Origin: Erythrobacter sp.
GTDB taxonomy: Bacteria; Pseudomonadota; Alphaproteobacteria; Sphingomonadales; Sphingomonadaceae
DNA: 34,989 nt
Direction of reading: 5' to 3'
Assembly (NCBI GenBank): GCA_030148605.1
Contig: JASBTD010000066.1
Location: forward strand, 1-34,989
Both the position numbers and the translations under genes were made by a program. Below are positions 25,461 to 33,581 of this stretch, piece by piece. Below the pieces are notes generated by a model that saw only the letters and a list, made by a program, of their open reading frames with translations, was not told the DNA's origin and made no database searches. Within the stretch, counting starts at the first letter, position 1; each line of letters starts with the position of its first letter.

Positions 25461-27185
25461 ATGTCTGACACGCGCTTCGACAAGTCGAAACTGCCAAGCC
25501 GCTATGTCTCGGTCGGCCCGGAACGGGCGCCGCACCGCTCCTATTACTATGCGATGGGGCTAACCGAGGAAGAGATCGCGCGGCCATTTGTCGGCGTGGT
25601 CTCTGCAGGCAATGATTCCGCGCCGTGCAACACCGCGCTTGATGCGCAGGCGGACATTTGCCGCCAGGGCGTGGAACAGGGCGGGGGGCTGCCCCGCCGC
25701 TTCAACACCATCACTGTGACGGATGGCATCGCCATGGGCCACCAGGGCATGAAAAGCTCGCTGGTCAGCCGTGAAGTGATTGCGGACTCGGTCGAACTGT
25801 CGGTGCGCGGGCATTGCTATGATGCGCTGGTGGGCTTTGCCGGATGCGACAAGAGCCTGCCGGGCATGATGATGGCAATGCTGCGCCTAAATGTGCCGTC
25901 GATCTTTGTTTATGGCGGTTCGATCCTGCCGGGCGTGTTCCATGGCAAGGATGTGACTGTGAAGGATGTGTTCGAAGCCGTGGGCCAGCACGCAGCGGGC
26001 AATTGTCCGCTGCAAGAGCTGATCGCGCTCGAGAAAGTCGCTTGCCCCGGCCATGGTGCCTGCGGCGGCCAGTTCACCGCCAACACCATGGCCTGCGTGG
26101 GTGAAGCGATCGGATTGTCTTTGCCGAACAGCAATATGGCGCCAGCACCCTACAAATCGCGTGAGGAAGTGGCGATTGCCGCAGGCGAGCAAGTGATGGA
26201 GCTGCTGGCGCGCAATTTGCGCCCGCGTGACATCTGCACCCGCGCCGCGTTCAAGAATGCGGCGCGTGTGGTTGCCGCCACCGGTGGCTCGACCAATGCC
26301 GCGCTGCATTTGCCCGCAATGGCGAGCGAATGCGGGATCGAGTTTGACCTGTTCGACGTTGCGGAGATCTTCAAATCTACGCCTTACATCGCCGATTTGC
26401 AGCCCGGCGGACGCTATGTCGCCAAGGACATGCATGAAGCGGGCGGCGTTTACATGGTGATGAAAACGCTGCTGGATGGTGGTTTCATAGATCCCGAACC
26501 GATGACGGTTTCCGGCAAGACCATCGGCGAGAATATTGAAGAGATCACCTGGAATCCCGATCAGAAGGTGATTTACCCGGTCTCCAACCCGATCACGCCG
26601 ACCGGCGGTGTTGTCGGCCTGAAGGGCAGCATGGCCCCCGACGGCGCGATCGTGAAAGTCGCGGGGATGGAGCGGCTGCAATTCTCCGGCCCGGCGCAAT
26701 GTTTCGATTGCGAGGAAGATGCTTTCAAGGCGGTCGAAAGGCGCGAAATCCGCGAAGGCAGCGTGATCGTGATCCGCTATGAAGGGCCGACGGGTGGCCC
26801 CGGCATGCGCGAAATGCTGGCGACCACTGCCGCGCTTTATGGCCAGGGCATGGGCGAGAGCGTTGCGCTGATTACGGACGGGCGCTTCTCTGGCGCAACG
26901 CGCGGCTTCTGCATCGGCCATGTCGGCCCGGAAGCGGCGGAAGGCGGCCCGATCGCGCTGGTCGAGGATGGCGATATCATCAGCATCGATGCCGAAGCTG
27001 GCACGATCGAACTGGAAGTTGACGAGTCGGTTCTCGCTGAACGTCGCAAGGCATGGGCTCCGCGCACCAATGATTACCAGTCGGGCGCGCTGTGGCGCTA
27101 TGCGCAGAATGTCGGCCCGGCAGTGAAGGGCGCGCTGACGCACCCCGGTGCGAAGTCCGAACGTCACATTTTCGCCGATATCTGA
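25461..27185 (+). CDS. ilvD: Dihydroxy-acid dehydratase
   Basis: Branched-chain amino acid synthesis enzyme of 574 residues that dehydrates 2,3-dihydroxy acids to 2-oxo acids. The iron-sulfur ligands C56 (SAPCNTALD), C129 ([11 protein letters not shown]) and C201 ([12 protein letters not shown]) are all present, with K131 as the likely carboxylated metal-binding lysine. The family motifs [23 protein letters not shown] and [12 protein letters not shown] are intact. Start ATG has GGGAAAGAAA upstream. It lies 42 bases after the amidohydrolase gene and 12 before the NAD(P)H-hydrate repair gene. No leader peptide or attenuator was recognised. Confidence 0.96.
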   Translation: MSDTRFDKSKLPSRYVSVGPERAPHRSYYYAMGLTEEEIARPFVGVVSAGNDSAPCNTALDAQADICRQGVEQGGGLPRRFNTITVTDGIAMGHQGMKSSLVSREVIADSVELSVRGHCYDALVGFAGCDKSLPGMMMAMLRLNVPSIFVYGGSILPGVFHGKDVTVKDVFEAVGQHAAGNCPLQELIALEKVACPGHGACGGQFTANTMACVGEAIGLSLPNSNMAPAPYKSREEVAIAAGEQVMELLARNLRPRDICTRAAFKNAARVVAATGGSTNAALHLPAMASECGIEFDLFDVAEIFKSTPYIADLQPGGRYVAKDMHEAGGVYMVMKTLLDGGFIDPEPMTVSGKTIGENIEEITWNPDQKVIYPVSNPITPTGGVVGLKGSMAPDGAIVKVAGMERLQFSGPAQCFDCEEDAFKAVERREIREGSVIVIRYEGPTGGPGMREMLATTAALYGQGMGESVALITDGRFSGATRGFCIGHVGPEAAEGGPIALVEDGDIISIDAEAGTIELEVDESVLAERRKAWAPRTNDYQSGALWRYAQNVGPAVKGALTHPGAKSERHIFADI

Positions 27186-27197
27186 TAGGGTTGGCGC

Positions 27198-28589
27198 ATG
27201 AGTGCCAACCAGATCCTGACTGTTGCGCAAATGCAGGCCGCCGAGCAGGCGCTGATTGATGCTGGCACCAGCGTTGATGCGCTGATGCAGACCGCGGGCA
27301 AGGGCGCGGCACAATGGGTCTTGCGCGTCGCGGGTGGTCGCCCTGTCACTGTATTGTGCGGGCCGGGCAACAATGGCGGTGATGGCTATGTGATTGCAGA
27401 GGTGCTTCGCAAGCGCGGGCTGGAGGTATGCGTTGTCGCGCCCATCGCGCCCAAGACTGACGCGGCCAAGAATGCGCGCCGCGAATACAAGGGCATATCT
27501 TTGAGTTCAGGCAAGGACGCGAAAGGGCAAGTGCTGGTCGATTGCCTGTTTGGTTCCGGCCTGGCACGTCCATTGAGCGGGGAACACATCCTGCTCTTGC
27601 GCGATCTGGCGGCGCGACATCCGATCCGCATCGCAGTCGATCTGCCTTCAGGTGTCGAGAGCGACAGCGGTGCGCTGCTCAACGAGCGACTGCCGGACTA
27701 TCGCCTCACCATTGCGCTCGGTGCCTGGAAGTTCGCGCACTACCGGCTGCCCGCGCGAACAAGGATGGGTGATCTGAAGCTGGTCCCGATCGGCGTTGAT
27801 GCCATCGACGGGGCGGCGCAATTGATCGGCAAACCCCGGCTGCGCGCGCCGGCATTTGATGCGCATAAATACACGCGCGGGCTTTGTGCTGTCGTGGGTG
27901 GAGCGATGCCCGGGGCGAGCTTGCTGGCCAGTCAATCAGCGATGCGTGCAGGCGCGGGCTATGTAAAATTGCTGGCCCATCATGCGCCTGCGCATGTTCC
28001 TGCGGGCCTTGTGACTTCCGAACAACCGCTTGACGAGGCGATTGCCGACAAACGCATTGCCTCGATCCTGGTTGGCCCGGGATTGGGAAGGGAGCGCGAA
28101 TCCGAAGATCGCCTGCACGGTGTGCTTGCCGCGGGGAAGCCGACCGTGCTCGATGCCGATGCGTTGATGCTGCTGAAGCCCGACATGCTTCAGGAAGGCA
28201 CAGCCTATCTCGCGACGCCGCATGATGGCGAGCTGGAGGCACTGAGCAGGGCCTTTGCAGTTGTCGCGCCTGACCGGCAGCAGCGGGCGCTAGCGCTCGC
28301 CAAGGCCAGCGGCATGGTTGTGCTCGCCAAGGGGCCTGATACCATGATTGCTGCCCCTGACGGCAGGCTGGCGATAGCGCCGCCCGCGCCAAGCTGGCTT
28401 TCGGTGGCTGGGACAGGCGATGTGCTGGCGGGGATTGCGGCCAGCCGCATGGCGACGGGGCGCGATCCGTTCGAGGCGGCTTGCGAAGCGGTGTGGCTGC
28501 ATGGCGAGGCAGCGCGACAATGCGGCGCAGCATTTACCGCGGATGACCTTGCGCTGGCGGTTTCCGGCGCTATCGCCGCTGCTGAATGA
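27198..28589 (+). CDS. nnr: Bifunctional NAD(P)H-hydrate epimerase / ADP-dependent dehydratase
   Basis: Metabolite repair enzyme of 463 residues that converts damaged NADHX and NADPHX back to NAD(P)H. The N-terminal epimerase (YjeF-N, about 1-205) has GPGNNGGDG at 55-63 and VDLPSGVESDSG. The C-terminal ribokinase-like dehydratase domain (about 220-460) has VGPGLG, LDADAL, TPHDGELEAL and the catalytic AGTGDVLAGI motif with D408. The fused order is the usual bacterial one. It begins 12 bases after ilvD, and its stop overlaps the next start (ATGA at 28586-28589). Confidence 0.95.
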   Translation: MSANQILTVAQMQAAEQALIDAGTSVDALMQTAGKGAAQWVLRVAGGRPVTVLCGPGNNGGDGYVIAEVLRKRGLEVCVVAPIAPKTDAAKNARREYKGISLSSGKDAKGQVLVDCLFGSGLARPLSGEHILLLRDLAARHPIRIAVDLPSGVESDSGALLNERLPDYRLTIALGAWKFAHYRLPARTRMGDLKLVPIGVDAIDGAAQLIGKPRLRAPAFDAHKYTRGLCAVVGGAMPGASLLASQSAMRAGAGYVKLLAHHAPAHVPAGLVTSEQPLDEAIADKRIASILVGPGLGRERESEDRLHGVLAAGKPTVLDADALMLLKPDMLQEGTAYLATPHDGELEALSRAFAVVAPDRQQRALALAKASGMVVLAKGPDTMIAAPDGRLAIAPPAPSWLSVAGTGDVLAGIAASRMATGRDPFEAACEAVWLHGEAARQCGAAFTADDLALAVSGAIAAAE

Positions 28590-29776
28590 GTGAAACTTCA
28601 GAAATTGTCCGGATTGCCGCGCGCGGCGACGGCGTAACCGCCGATGGGCGGCATGTCGCTGGCGGCGTACCGGGTGATTTGTTGCGCACAGATGGTTCGC
28701 TTGAGCGCGGCCCGCACCATGTCGATCCGCCTTGCCAGCATTTTGGTGTTTGCGGCGGATGCCAGTTGCAGCATGCGGATGATGAGGCATTGCGGCAATT
28801 CGTGACCGAGCGTGTCACTTTCCAGGCCGAGAAGCACGAGATCGCGATTGGCGAATTGCTGCCGACGCACCTGTCGCCGCCCAACTCGCGCCGCCGCGCG
28901 ACCTTGCATGCGCTGCGCACCGGGCAGGGTGCTGTGCTGGGCTTTCGTGAAGGAAACTCGCACAAGATCGTCGATCTCAAGGACTGCCATATCCTGCGGC
29001 CCGAGCTAGTCGACCTGCTTCCTGCCTTGCGCGGATTTGTCGCGCGGCATGGCGGCAAGCGTCCGGTCGATATCGAGCTGACGCTGGCGGACCAAGGCGT
29101 GGATTGCAGCCTGAAGCATCTGGAGCTTGAAGGGCTGGAAGCGACCGAAGCTGCGCTTGAATTCGCACAAACGAACGGCCTTGCGCGGCTTACGCTTGAT
29201 CAGGGTTATGGCCCGGAAACGCAATGGGAACCTCAGCCAGTCACGATAACGCTTTCAGGTCGGCCTGTTGGCATGCCTCCTGGTAGCTTCCTGCAAGCGA
29301 CGCAGGATGGCGAGGACACGCTGATCAGCGATGCCAAGGCGTGGATTGGCGATGCCGCGAGTGTGGCTGATCTTTTCGCAGGGCTGGGCACGTTCGCCTT
29401 TGCGCTGGCCAATCCGGCCAAGGTGCTGGCGGCAGAGGCATCTCGCGATGCGCATCTGGCGTGCAAGGCTGCCGCAACGGGCCTGCCCATGGCGGCGATG
29501 CATCGAGATCTGTTTCGCAATCCCTTGCAGCCTGACGAGCTCAACCGCTTCGAAGCCGTGCTGCTCGATCCCCCGCGTGCCGGGGCGAAGGAACAGGTGG
29601 CGCAGATTGCACAGAGCGGAATAAACCGCGTGGTCTATATCAGTTGCAATCCGGTGAGCTGGGCGCGCGATTGCACCAAGCTCAGCGAAGCGGGGTTCAA
29701 GCTGGAGAAACTACGCCCGGTGGGGCAATTTCGCTGGTCAACGCATGTCGAACTCGCGAGTTACTGGACCCGATAG
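28586..29776 (+). CDS. Class I SAM-dependent RNA methyltransferase, RlmD/TrmA-like (5-methyluridine type)
   Basis: A 396-residue RNA methyltransferase. The N-terminal part carries an [4Fe-4S] pattern C50-x5-C56-x2-C59 with C134 as the fourth ligand, as in RlmD-type enzymes. The SAM-binding region is VADLFAGLGTFAFALA, the motif LLDPPRAGAKEQ follows, and the catalytic nucleophile is C354 in VYISCNPVSWARD. The N-terminal TRAM domain appears short. Family members methylate uridine C5 in 23S rRNA or tRNA; which uridine is not decidable here. Translationally coupled to nnr. Confidence 0.9.
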   Translation: MSETSEIVRIAARGDGVTADGRHVAGGVPGDLLRTDGSLERGPHHVDPPCQHFGVCGGCQLQHADDEALRQFVTERVTFQAEKHEIAIGELLPTHLSPPNSRRRATLHALRTGQGAVLGFREGNSHKIVDLKDCHILRPELVDLLPALRGFVARHGGKRPVDIELTLADQGVDCSLKHLELEGLEATEAALEFAQTNGLARLTLDQGYGPETQWEPQPVTITLSGRPVGMPPGSFLQATQDGEDTLISDAKAWIGDAASVADLFAGLGTFAFALANPAKVLAAEASRDAHLACKAAATGLPMAAMHRDLFRNPLQPDELNRFEAVLLDPPRAGAKEQVAQIAQSGINRVVYISCNPVSWARDCTKLSEAGFKLEKLRPVGQFRWSTHVELASYWTR

Positions 29777-29779
29777 GGC

Positions 29780-30097
29780 TCAGCCTTCGATCACTTTCAT
29801 TTCGATGAATGCCAGCAACCCGCCATAGGTTTCGAGCATTTCGGCGTCGACATCATCGTCATCGATCAGCATGTCGAAACGGTCCTCAATCTCTGTGAAA
29901 AGCCCGGCAACAGCCATCGAATCGAGCTCGGGAAGGTGGCCGAACAGGCCGGTCTCGCCATCGAATTCATCGACGTCCGCTGGATCGAGGCCCAAGACAT
30001 CGACCAGGATCGCCTTCAGCGTGCGATCAATCTCTGACCGGCTCGGGCCAAGTCCCGACTTCTGGCCGGTCGTTCCAGTTTCGCTCTCCGAGGCCAT
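29780..30097 (-). CDS. Acyl carrier protein
   Basis: A 105-residue ACP. The phosphopantetheine attachment serine is S60 in LPELDSMAV, with the acidic helix around it (FTEIEDRFDMLIDDDD) as expected. The N-terminal 20 residues are a Ser/Thr/Gly-rich extension absent from the standard fatty-acid AcpP. Together with the divergent ligase and decarboxylase it matches the acyl carrier protein of exosortase-A-associated gene sets. ATG 30097 is used; the open frame continues upstream to 30244 but without ACP-like sequence. It converges with the RNA methyltransferase gene, and 124 bases separate its start from the ligase start, leaving room for divergent promoters. Confidence 0.9.
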   Translation of the reverse strand: MASESETGTTGQKSGLGPSRSEIDRTLKAILVDVLGLDPADVDEFDGETGLFGHLPELDSMAVAGLFTEIEDRFDMLIDDDDVDAEMLETYGGLLAFIEMKVIEG

Positions 30098-30221
30098 GAG
30101 TGGCTTTCCCCCGATACAAAAGGCCGCTCGCCTTAGCGAGGCGATGCGGATGGCGCAACCTAGCGAAGAAGCGGGATTATCTGATTGACCCTGAGGAGTT
30201 CTGGCGGTTTGGTGCGCAGCA

Positions 30222-31748
30222 ATGGCTGACACGCTCAACCCCACACCATGGCCACTCGATCATCTTGCCGAGCGCGGTGCGGATGATGCCGCCGCGCTGA
30301 TCCTCAAGGCAGAAACACTGACGCATGCCGATCTGCGCGAGCGGGTGGGGCGATTGGCCGCATGGCTCGCGCGCGAAGTGCCGGAAAAAGGCGCGCGGGT
30401 GGCCAGTTGGGCGGCGAAGGGCGAACTCACCTGTCTGATGCCGCTTGCGGCGGCCCGTGCCGGGCTGGTGCATGTGCCGGTCAATCCCTTGCTCAAGCAT
30501 ATGCAAGTGGCGCATATTCTGGCCGATAGCGGGGCGGCGATGCTGATCGGCACGCCTGCGCGGCTGAAGTCGCTTGAGGACAGCGATGTGCCTGCGCAAT
30601 GCCGACTGGTTGAGGAGCAGGATGCGCTGGAACAAGCACGTGCATTGGGCGAGCGCATGCCTCCGTCCAATGCCGATCCGGACGAGCTGGCCGCTATTCT
30701 TTACACCAGCGGATCGACCGGGCGGCCCAAGGGCGTGATGCTGAGCCATGCGAATCTGTGGCTCGGCGCAGTCAGCGTGGCGCATTATCTCGGCATGGCC
30801 GCGGACGATGTGACGCTCGCGGTGTTGCCGCTCTCGTTTGATTACGGTCAGAATCAGCTTTTGAGCACGTGGTATGCGGGCGGGGCAGTCGCACCGCTCG
30901 ACTACCTGTTTGCCAAAGATGTGATGAAGGCTTGTGCGAAGCATGGCGTGACCACGCTGGCGGCGGTCCCGCCGCTTTGGGTGCAGCTGACCGAGCTTGA
31001 ATGGAGCGAGGATGCGATCGCACCGATGCGGCGCATGACCAATAGCGGCGGCGCGTTGACAACCGATCTGGTGCGCGACCTGCGCGGTATTTTCCCCGAT
31101 GCGCAGCTGTTCCCGATGTACGGCCTGACCGAAGCATTCCGCTCGACCTATCTCGACCCTGCATTGGTCGACACGCACCCTACATCGATGGGAACGGCGA
31201 TCCCCTTTGCGGAAATCCTGATTATCAATGACGTTGGCGAGCTGGCCGCGTCGGGCGAGGAAGGCGAGCTGGTCCACTGCGGGCCGCTGGTTGCGCAGGG
31301 ATATTGGCAGGATGCCGAGCGCACAGCCGAACGGTTCAAGCCTGCGCCCGTTATGTCTGAATATGGCGGAACCGCTGTGTGGTCGGGCGACCGGGTCAGG
31401 CGCGATGTTGACGGTTTGCTCTATTTCGTCGGGCGGCGCGATGCGATGATCAAGAGCCAGGGCAACCGGATCAGCCCGCAGGAAGTGGAGGAAGCCGCGC
31501 TGGCGACTGGCCTTGTTGCCGAAGCAGTGGCTTTGGGAATTGCTGATGAGCGGCTAGGGCAGGCAGTGCATCTGGTGGTGCGGGCGGAACCGGATGCAGA
31601 CGAACCAGAGGCCCAATTGCCCAAACTGCTCGCAAAGGAACTGCCCAATTTCATGCAACCGCAAGTGATCCATTGGCGCGAGGCAATGCCGCTCAATCCC
31701 AATGGCAAGATTGATCGCACAGCGCTGAAGCGGGAGCTGGCAGCATGA
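30222..31748 (+). CDS. AMP-forming acyl ligase, exosortase A-associated type
   Basis: An adenylate-forming enzyme of 508 residues. The P-loop TSGSTGRPKG is at 162-171, MYGLTEAFRSTYL gives the acyl-site motif, VWSGDRVRRD replaces the common TGD motif, and the catalytic lysine is K496 in NPNGKIDRTALK. The FRSTYLDP and SMGTAIPFAE stretches recall the acyl-CoA ligases that accompany exosortase A systems. It may load an acyl group onto CoA or onto the divergent ACP. No strong ribosome site precedes the ATG. The stop overlaps the decarboxylase start (ATGA at 31745-31748), so the two are produced together. Confidence 0.9.
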   Translation: MADTLNPTPWPLDHLAERGADDAAALILKAETLTHADLRERVGRLAAWLAREVPEKGARVASWAAKGELTCLMPLAAARAGLVHVPVNPLLKHMQVAHILADSGAAMLIGTPARLKSLEDSDVPAQCRLVEEQDALEQARALGERMPPSNADPDELAAILYTSGSTGRPKGVMLSHANLWLGAVSVAHYLGMAADDVTLAVLPLSFDYGQNQLLSTWYAGGAVAPLDYLFAKDVMKACAKHGVTTLAAVPPLWVQLTELEWSEDAIAPMRRMTNSGGALTTDLVRDLRGIFPDAQLFPMYGLTEAFRSTYLDPALVDTHPTSMGTAIPFAEILIINDVGELAASGEEGELVHCGPLVAQGYWQDAERTAERFKPAPVMSEYGGTAVWSGDRVRRDVDGLLYFVGRRDAMIKSQGNRISPQEVEEAALATGLVAEAVALGIADERLGQAVHLVVRAEPDADEPEAQLPKLLAKELPNFMQPQVIHWREAMPLNPNGKIDRTALKRELAA

Positions 31749-32971
31749 AGCCCATCGGCCCGATCCCGGCTGGCTATATCGCGCAAGATGGCGAACTGGC
31801 GATCGGCGGCAAGACAGCAAGCGAGCTGGTTGAGATGGCCGGGCGCACGCCGTGCTTTGTCTATTCCAAAGCACATCTGGATCAACGCGTTGCGGAATTA
31901 CGCGCGGCCATGCCCGAACGATTAGGCATCAATTACGCAGTGAAGGCCAATCCGTTCGGGCCGGTGATCGGACACATGGCCGGGTTGGTCGATGGCTTCG
32001 ACATTGCCTCTGCGGGCGAGCTGGCGATGCTCGAAACTGCCGGGATCGATCCCGCGCGGGTAAGCTTTGCCGGGCCGGGAAAGCGCGATGAAGAGCTGGA
32101 AGCGGCGATAGCAGCGGGCGTTACGCTCAATTGCGAAAGCGAGGGAGAAGCACGCCGCGCGCTGGCAATTGGTGAACGAACCGGCACCGCGCCCCGCATC
32201 GCGATCCGCGTGAACCCCGATTTCGAGCTCAAGGGATCGGGTATGAAGATGGGGGGAGGGGCCAAGCCGTTCGGGGTAGATGCCGAACGCGTGCCAGCCT
32301 TGGCGCGTGACGTGATTGCAGCAGGCGCAGAATGGCGCGGGTTGCACATCTTCACCGGCAGTCAGGCACTCAACGCTGATGCCATCATCGAAGCACAGGC
32401 CAATGTGCTCGATTGTGCGGATCGATTGGCCCGCGAAATCGGCGCTGCCTTGCCCAAGCTCAATATGGGCGGCGGGTTCGGAATACCCTATTTCGCAGGC
32501 GACGAACCGCTCGATATCTCGGCAGTGGGTGCTGTGCTCAAAGAACGGTTTGCGGACCTCCCCGCGAGCCTGACTGAAACCGATTTGTGCATCGAACTGG
32601 GTCGCTATCTGGTCGGTGAAGCCGGGGTCTATCTGACCCGGATCATCGACCGCAAGCAAAGCCACGGCGTTACCTACCTCATCACCGATGGCGGCTTGCA
32701 TCACCAGCTTGCGGCCTCGGGCAATTTCGGCACTGTGGTGCGACGCAACTATCCGGTTGCGATTGCTTCACGCTTCGATGCCCAACCCGAAGAAGAGGCC
32801 AATGTCGTCGGGTGCCTGTGCACGCCGCTCGATCGCTTGGCCGATGCTGCGCATTTGCCGCGAGCGGATGTGGGTGATCTGGTCGCGGTGTTCTGTGCCG
32901 GCGCATACGGAGCCAGCGCATCGCCGGCGAATTTCCTCGGCCATGGCCCTGCGGCAGAATTGCTCGTTTGA
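31745..32971 (+). CDS. Pyridoxal-phosphate-dependent decarboxylase, exosortase A-associated type
   Basis: A fold type III PLP enzyme of 408 residues, related to diaminopimelate and ornithine decarboxylases. The PLP lysine is K67 in NYAVKANP. The TIM-barrel segments include GFDIASAGEL, SFAGPGK, RVNPDF, HIFTGSQ and the phosphate-binding GGGFGIPY; the C-terminal beta domain ends with VGDLVAVFCAGAYGASAS. C-G-P-x-C-type sequence is replaced by VVGCLCTPLDRLAD, so C-terminal cysteines near the active site are kept. The type matches the decarboxylase that goes with exosortase A sets; its substrate is unknown. Directly coupled to the acyl ligase. Confidence 0.9.
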   Translation: MKPIGPIPAGYIAQDGELAIGGKTASELVEMAGRTPCFVYSKAHLDQRVAELRAAMPERLGINYAVKANPFGPVIGHMAGLVDGFDIASAGELAMLETAGIDPARVSFAGPGKRDEELEAAIAAGVTLNCESEGEARRALAIGERTGTAPRIAIRVNPDFELKGSGMKMGGGAKPFGVDAERVPALARDVIAAGAEWRGLHIFTGSQALNADAIIEAQANVLDCADRLAREIGAALPKLNMGGGFGIPYFAGDEPLDISAVGAVLKERFADLPASLTETDLCIELGRYLVGEAGVYLTRIIDRKQSHGVTYLITDGGLHHQLAASGNFGTVVRRNYPVAIASRFDAQPEEEANVVGCLCTPLDRLADAAHLPRADVGDLVAVFCAGAYGASASPANFLGHGPAAELLV

Positions 32972-33054
32972 AGCAACGCAATCCCCTTGGGGAATGCCTA
33001 ACCGAATATTCACCACTTCTCCTTAGGCCTCGCAGCTTCAAGGAGCATCAAGCC

Positions 33055-33285
33055 ATGTCTGAACACGTCAAGATCGATACCGACGGGGCGACCCCGGTGA
33101 CTGATATCGACACCGCTATGGCGGAAATCCGGCAGCAGCTTGGCGCGCGTGATGACCGAATCGCGGAGCTGGAGAAGCGACTCGATGACCAGGAATATTC
33201 AGTCCGGCGGGTGCTCGATATGCTGATCGAGTGGCTGGAGGACGAACAGCCCGTCGAAACCGACAGCATTCGCGATGTCGGCTAA
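33055..33285 (+). CDS. Small acidic coiled-coil protein, unknown function
   Basis: A 76-residue protein not recognised as a family member. Residues about 18-60 form an amphipathic helical region (IRQQLGARDDRIAELEKRLDD, then VRRVLDMLIEWLEDE) with heptad-like leucine and isoleucine spacing, so a coiled coil is likely. The flanks are polar and disordered-looking. A good ribosome site AAGGAG lies at 33040-33045, 9 bases before the ATG, which supports this start over the longer frame from 32968. It follows the decarboxylase by 83 bases and precedes the RpfF-like gene. Confidence 0.7.
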   Translation: MSEHVKIDTDGATPVTDIDTAMAEIRQQLGARDDRIAELEKRLDDQEYSVRRVLDMLIEWLEDEQPVETDSIRDVG

Positions 33286-33371
33286 GGCCAAATCGACCAA
33301 GTCGCTCCTTCAAAAATACTTCCGCACTGTTGCGCAGAAGACTCAGTATTAGATTCGAGCCGCGCAGGATT

Positions 33372-33385
33372 CGCAGAAATCTGCG
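33372..33385. promoter_or_regulatory. 14-bp inverted repeat CGCAGA-AA-TCTGCG
   Basis: Perfect 6-bp arms around AA, about 200 bases before the RpfF-like start. The compact symmetric form fits an operator better than a terminator. No regulator can be named. Confidence 0.3.
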
Positions 33386-33456
33386 GTGCAGCAAAGCAAC
33401 CCGCGATTCCAGTTGGTTATCATCTGCCCCGATTTGGCACTCGCATGAACGCGCTG

Positions 33457-33476
33457 TGGCAAATTAGCGTTTGCCA
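33457..33476. promoter_or_regulatory. Inverted repeat TGGCAAA-ttagcg-TTTGCCA
   Basis: Perfect 7-bp arms around a 6-base centre. The right arm overlaps the possible -35 element TTGCCA, so a bound protein could block or help transcription of the RpfF-like gene. Confidence 0.35.
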
Positions 33477-33581
33477 AGCGACTCTCGCCTCGCATAGTCT
33501 ATTCCCGGAGAGGAAATTATTGGGAAACTGAAAGGTTTCGAAATATTCGATCTCGGTCGGGGGGCAAAAGGGCGCAGAAAT

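Larger units (their letters stand above)
33286..33581. promoter_or_regulatory. Intergenic leader upstream of the RpfF-like gene
   Basis: This 296-base stretch has no convincing gene. It is visibly richer in A and T than its surroundings and holds two short inverted repeats, described separately. TTGCCA (33471-33476) and TAGTCT (33495-33500) with 18 bases between could form a weak promoter. AAAAGGG ends 9 bases before the ATG at 33582 as a moderate ribosome site. The length suggests that the RpfF-like gene has its own regulated promoter. Confidence 0.45.

Noticed and set aside
25887..27314. Minus-strand frame of 475 codons opposite ilvD and nnr
   Set aside because: It crosses two well-supported genes in antisense and shows no recognisable domain or ribosome site.
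30177..31277. Minus-strand frame of 366 codons opposite the exosortase-associated ligase
   Set aside because: It is a His/Arg/Gln-rich shadow of a gene with all adenylation motifs.
32982..32993. Palindrome TCCCCTTGGGGA after the decarboxylase gene
   Set aside because: A 2-base loop cannot form a normal RNA hairpin and no T-run follows, so a terminator call is not supported; it could be chance.
33519..33581. N-terminal extension of the RpfF-like gene from an ATT codon after GGAGAGG
   Set aside because: The frame is open and the ribosome site is good, but ATT starts are very rare and the protein from ATG 33582 is already slightly longer than known RpfF.
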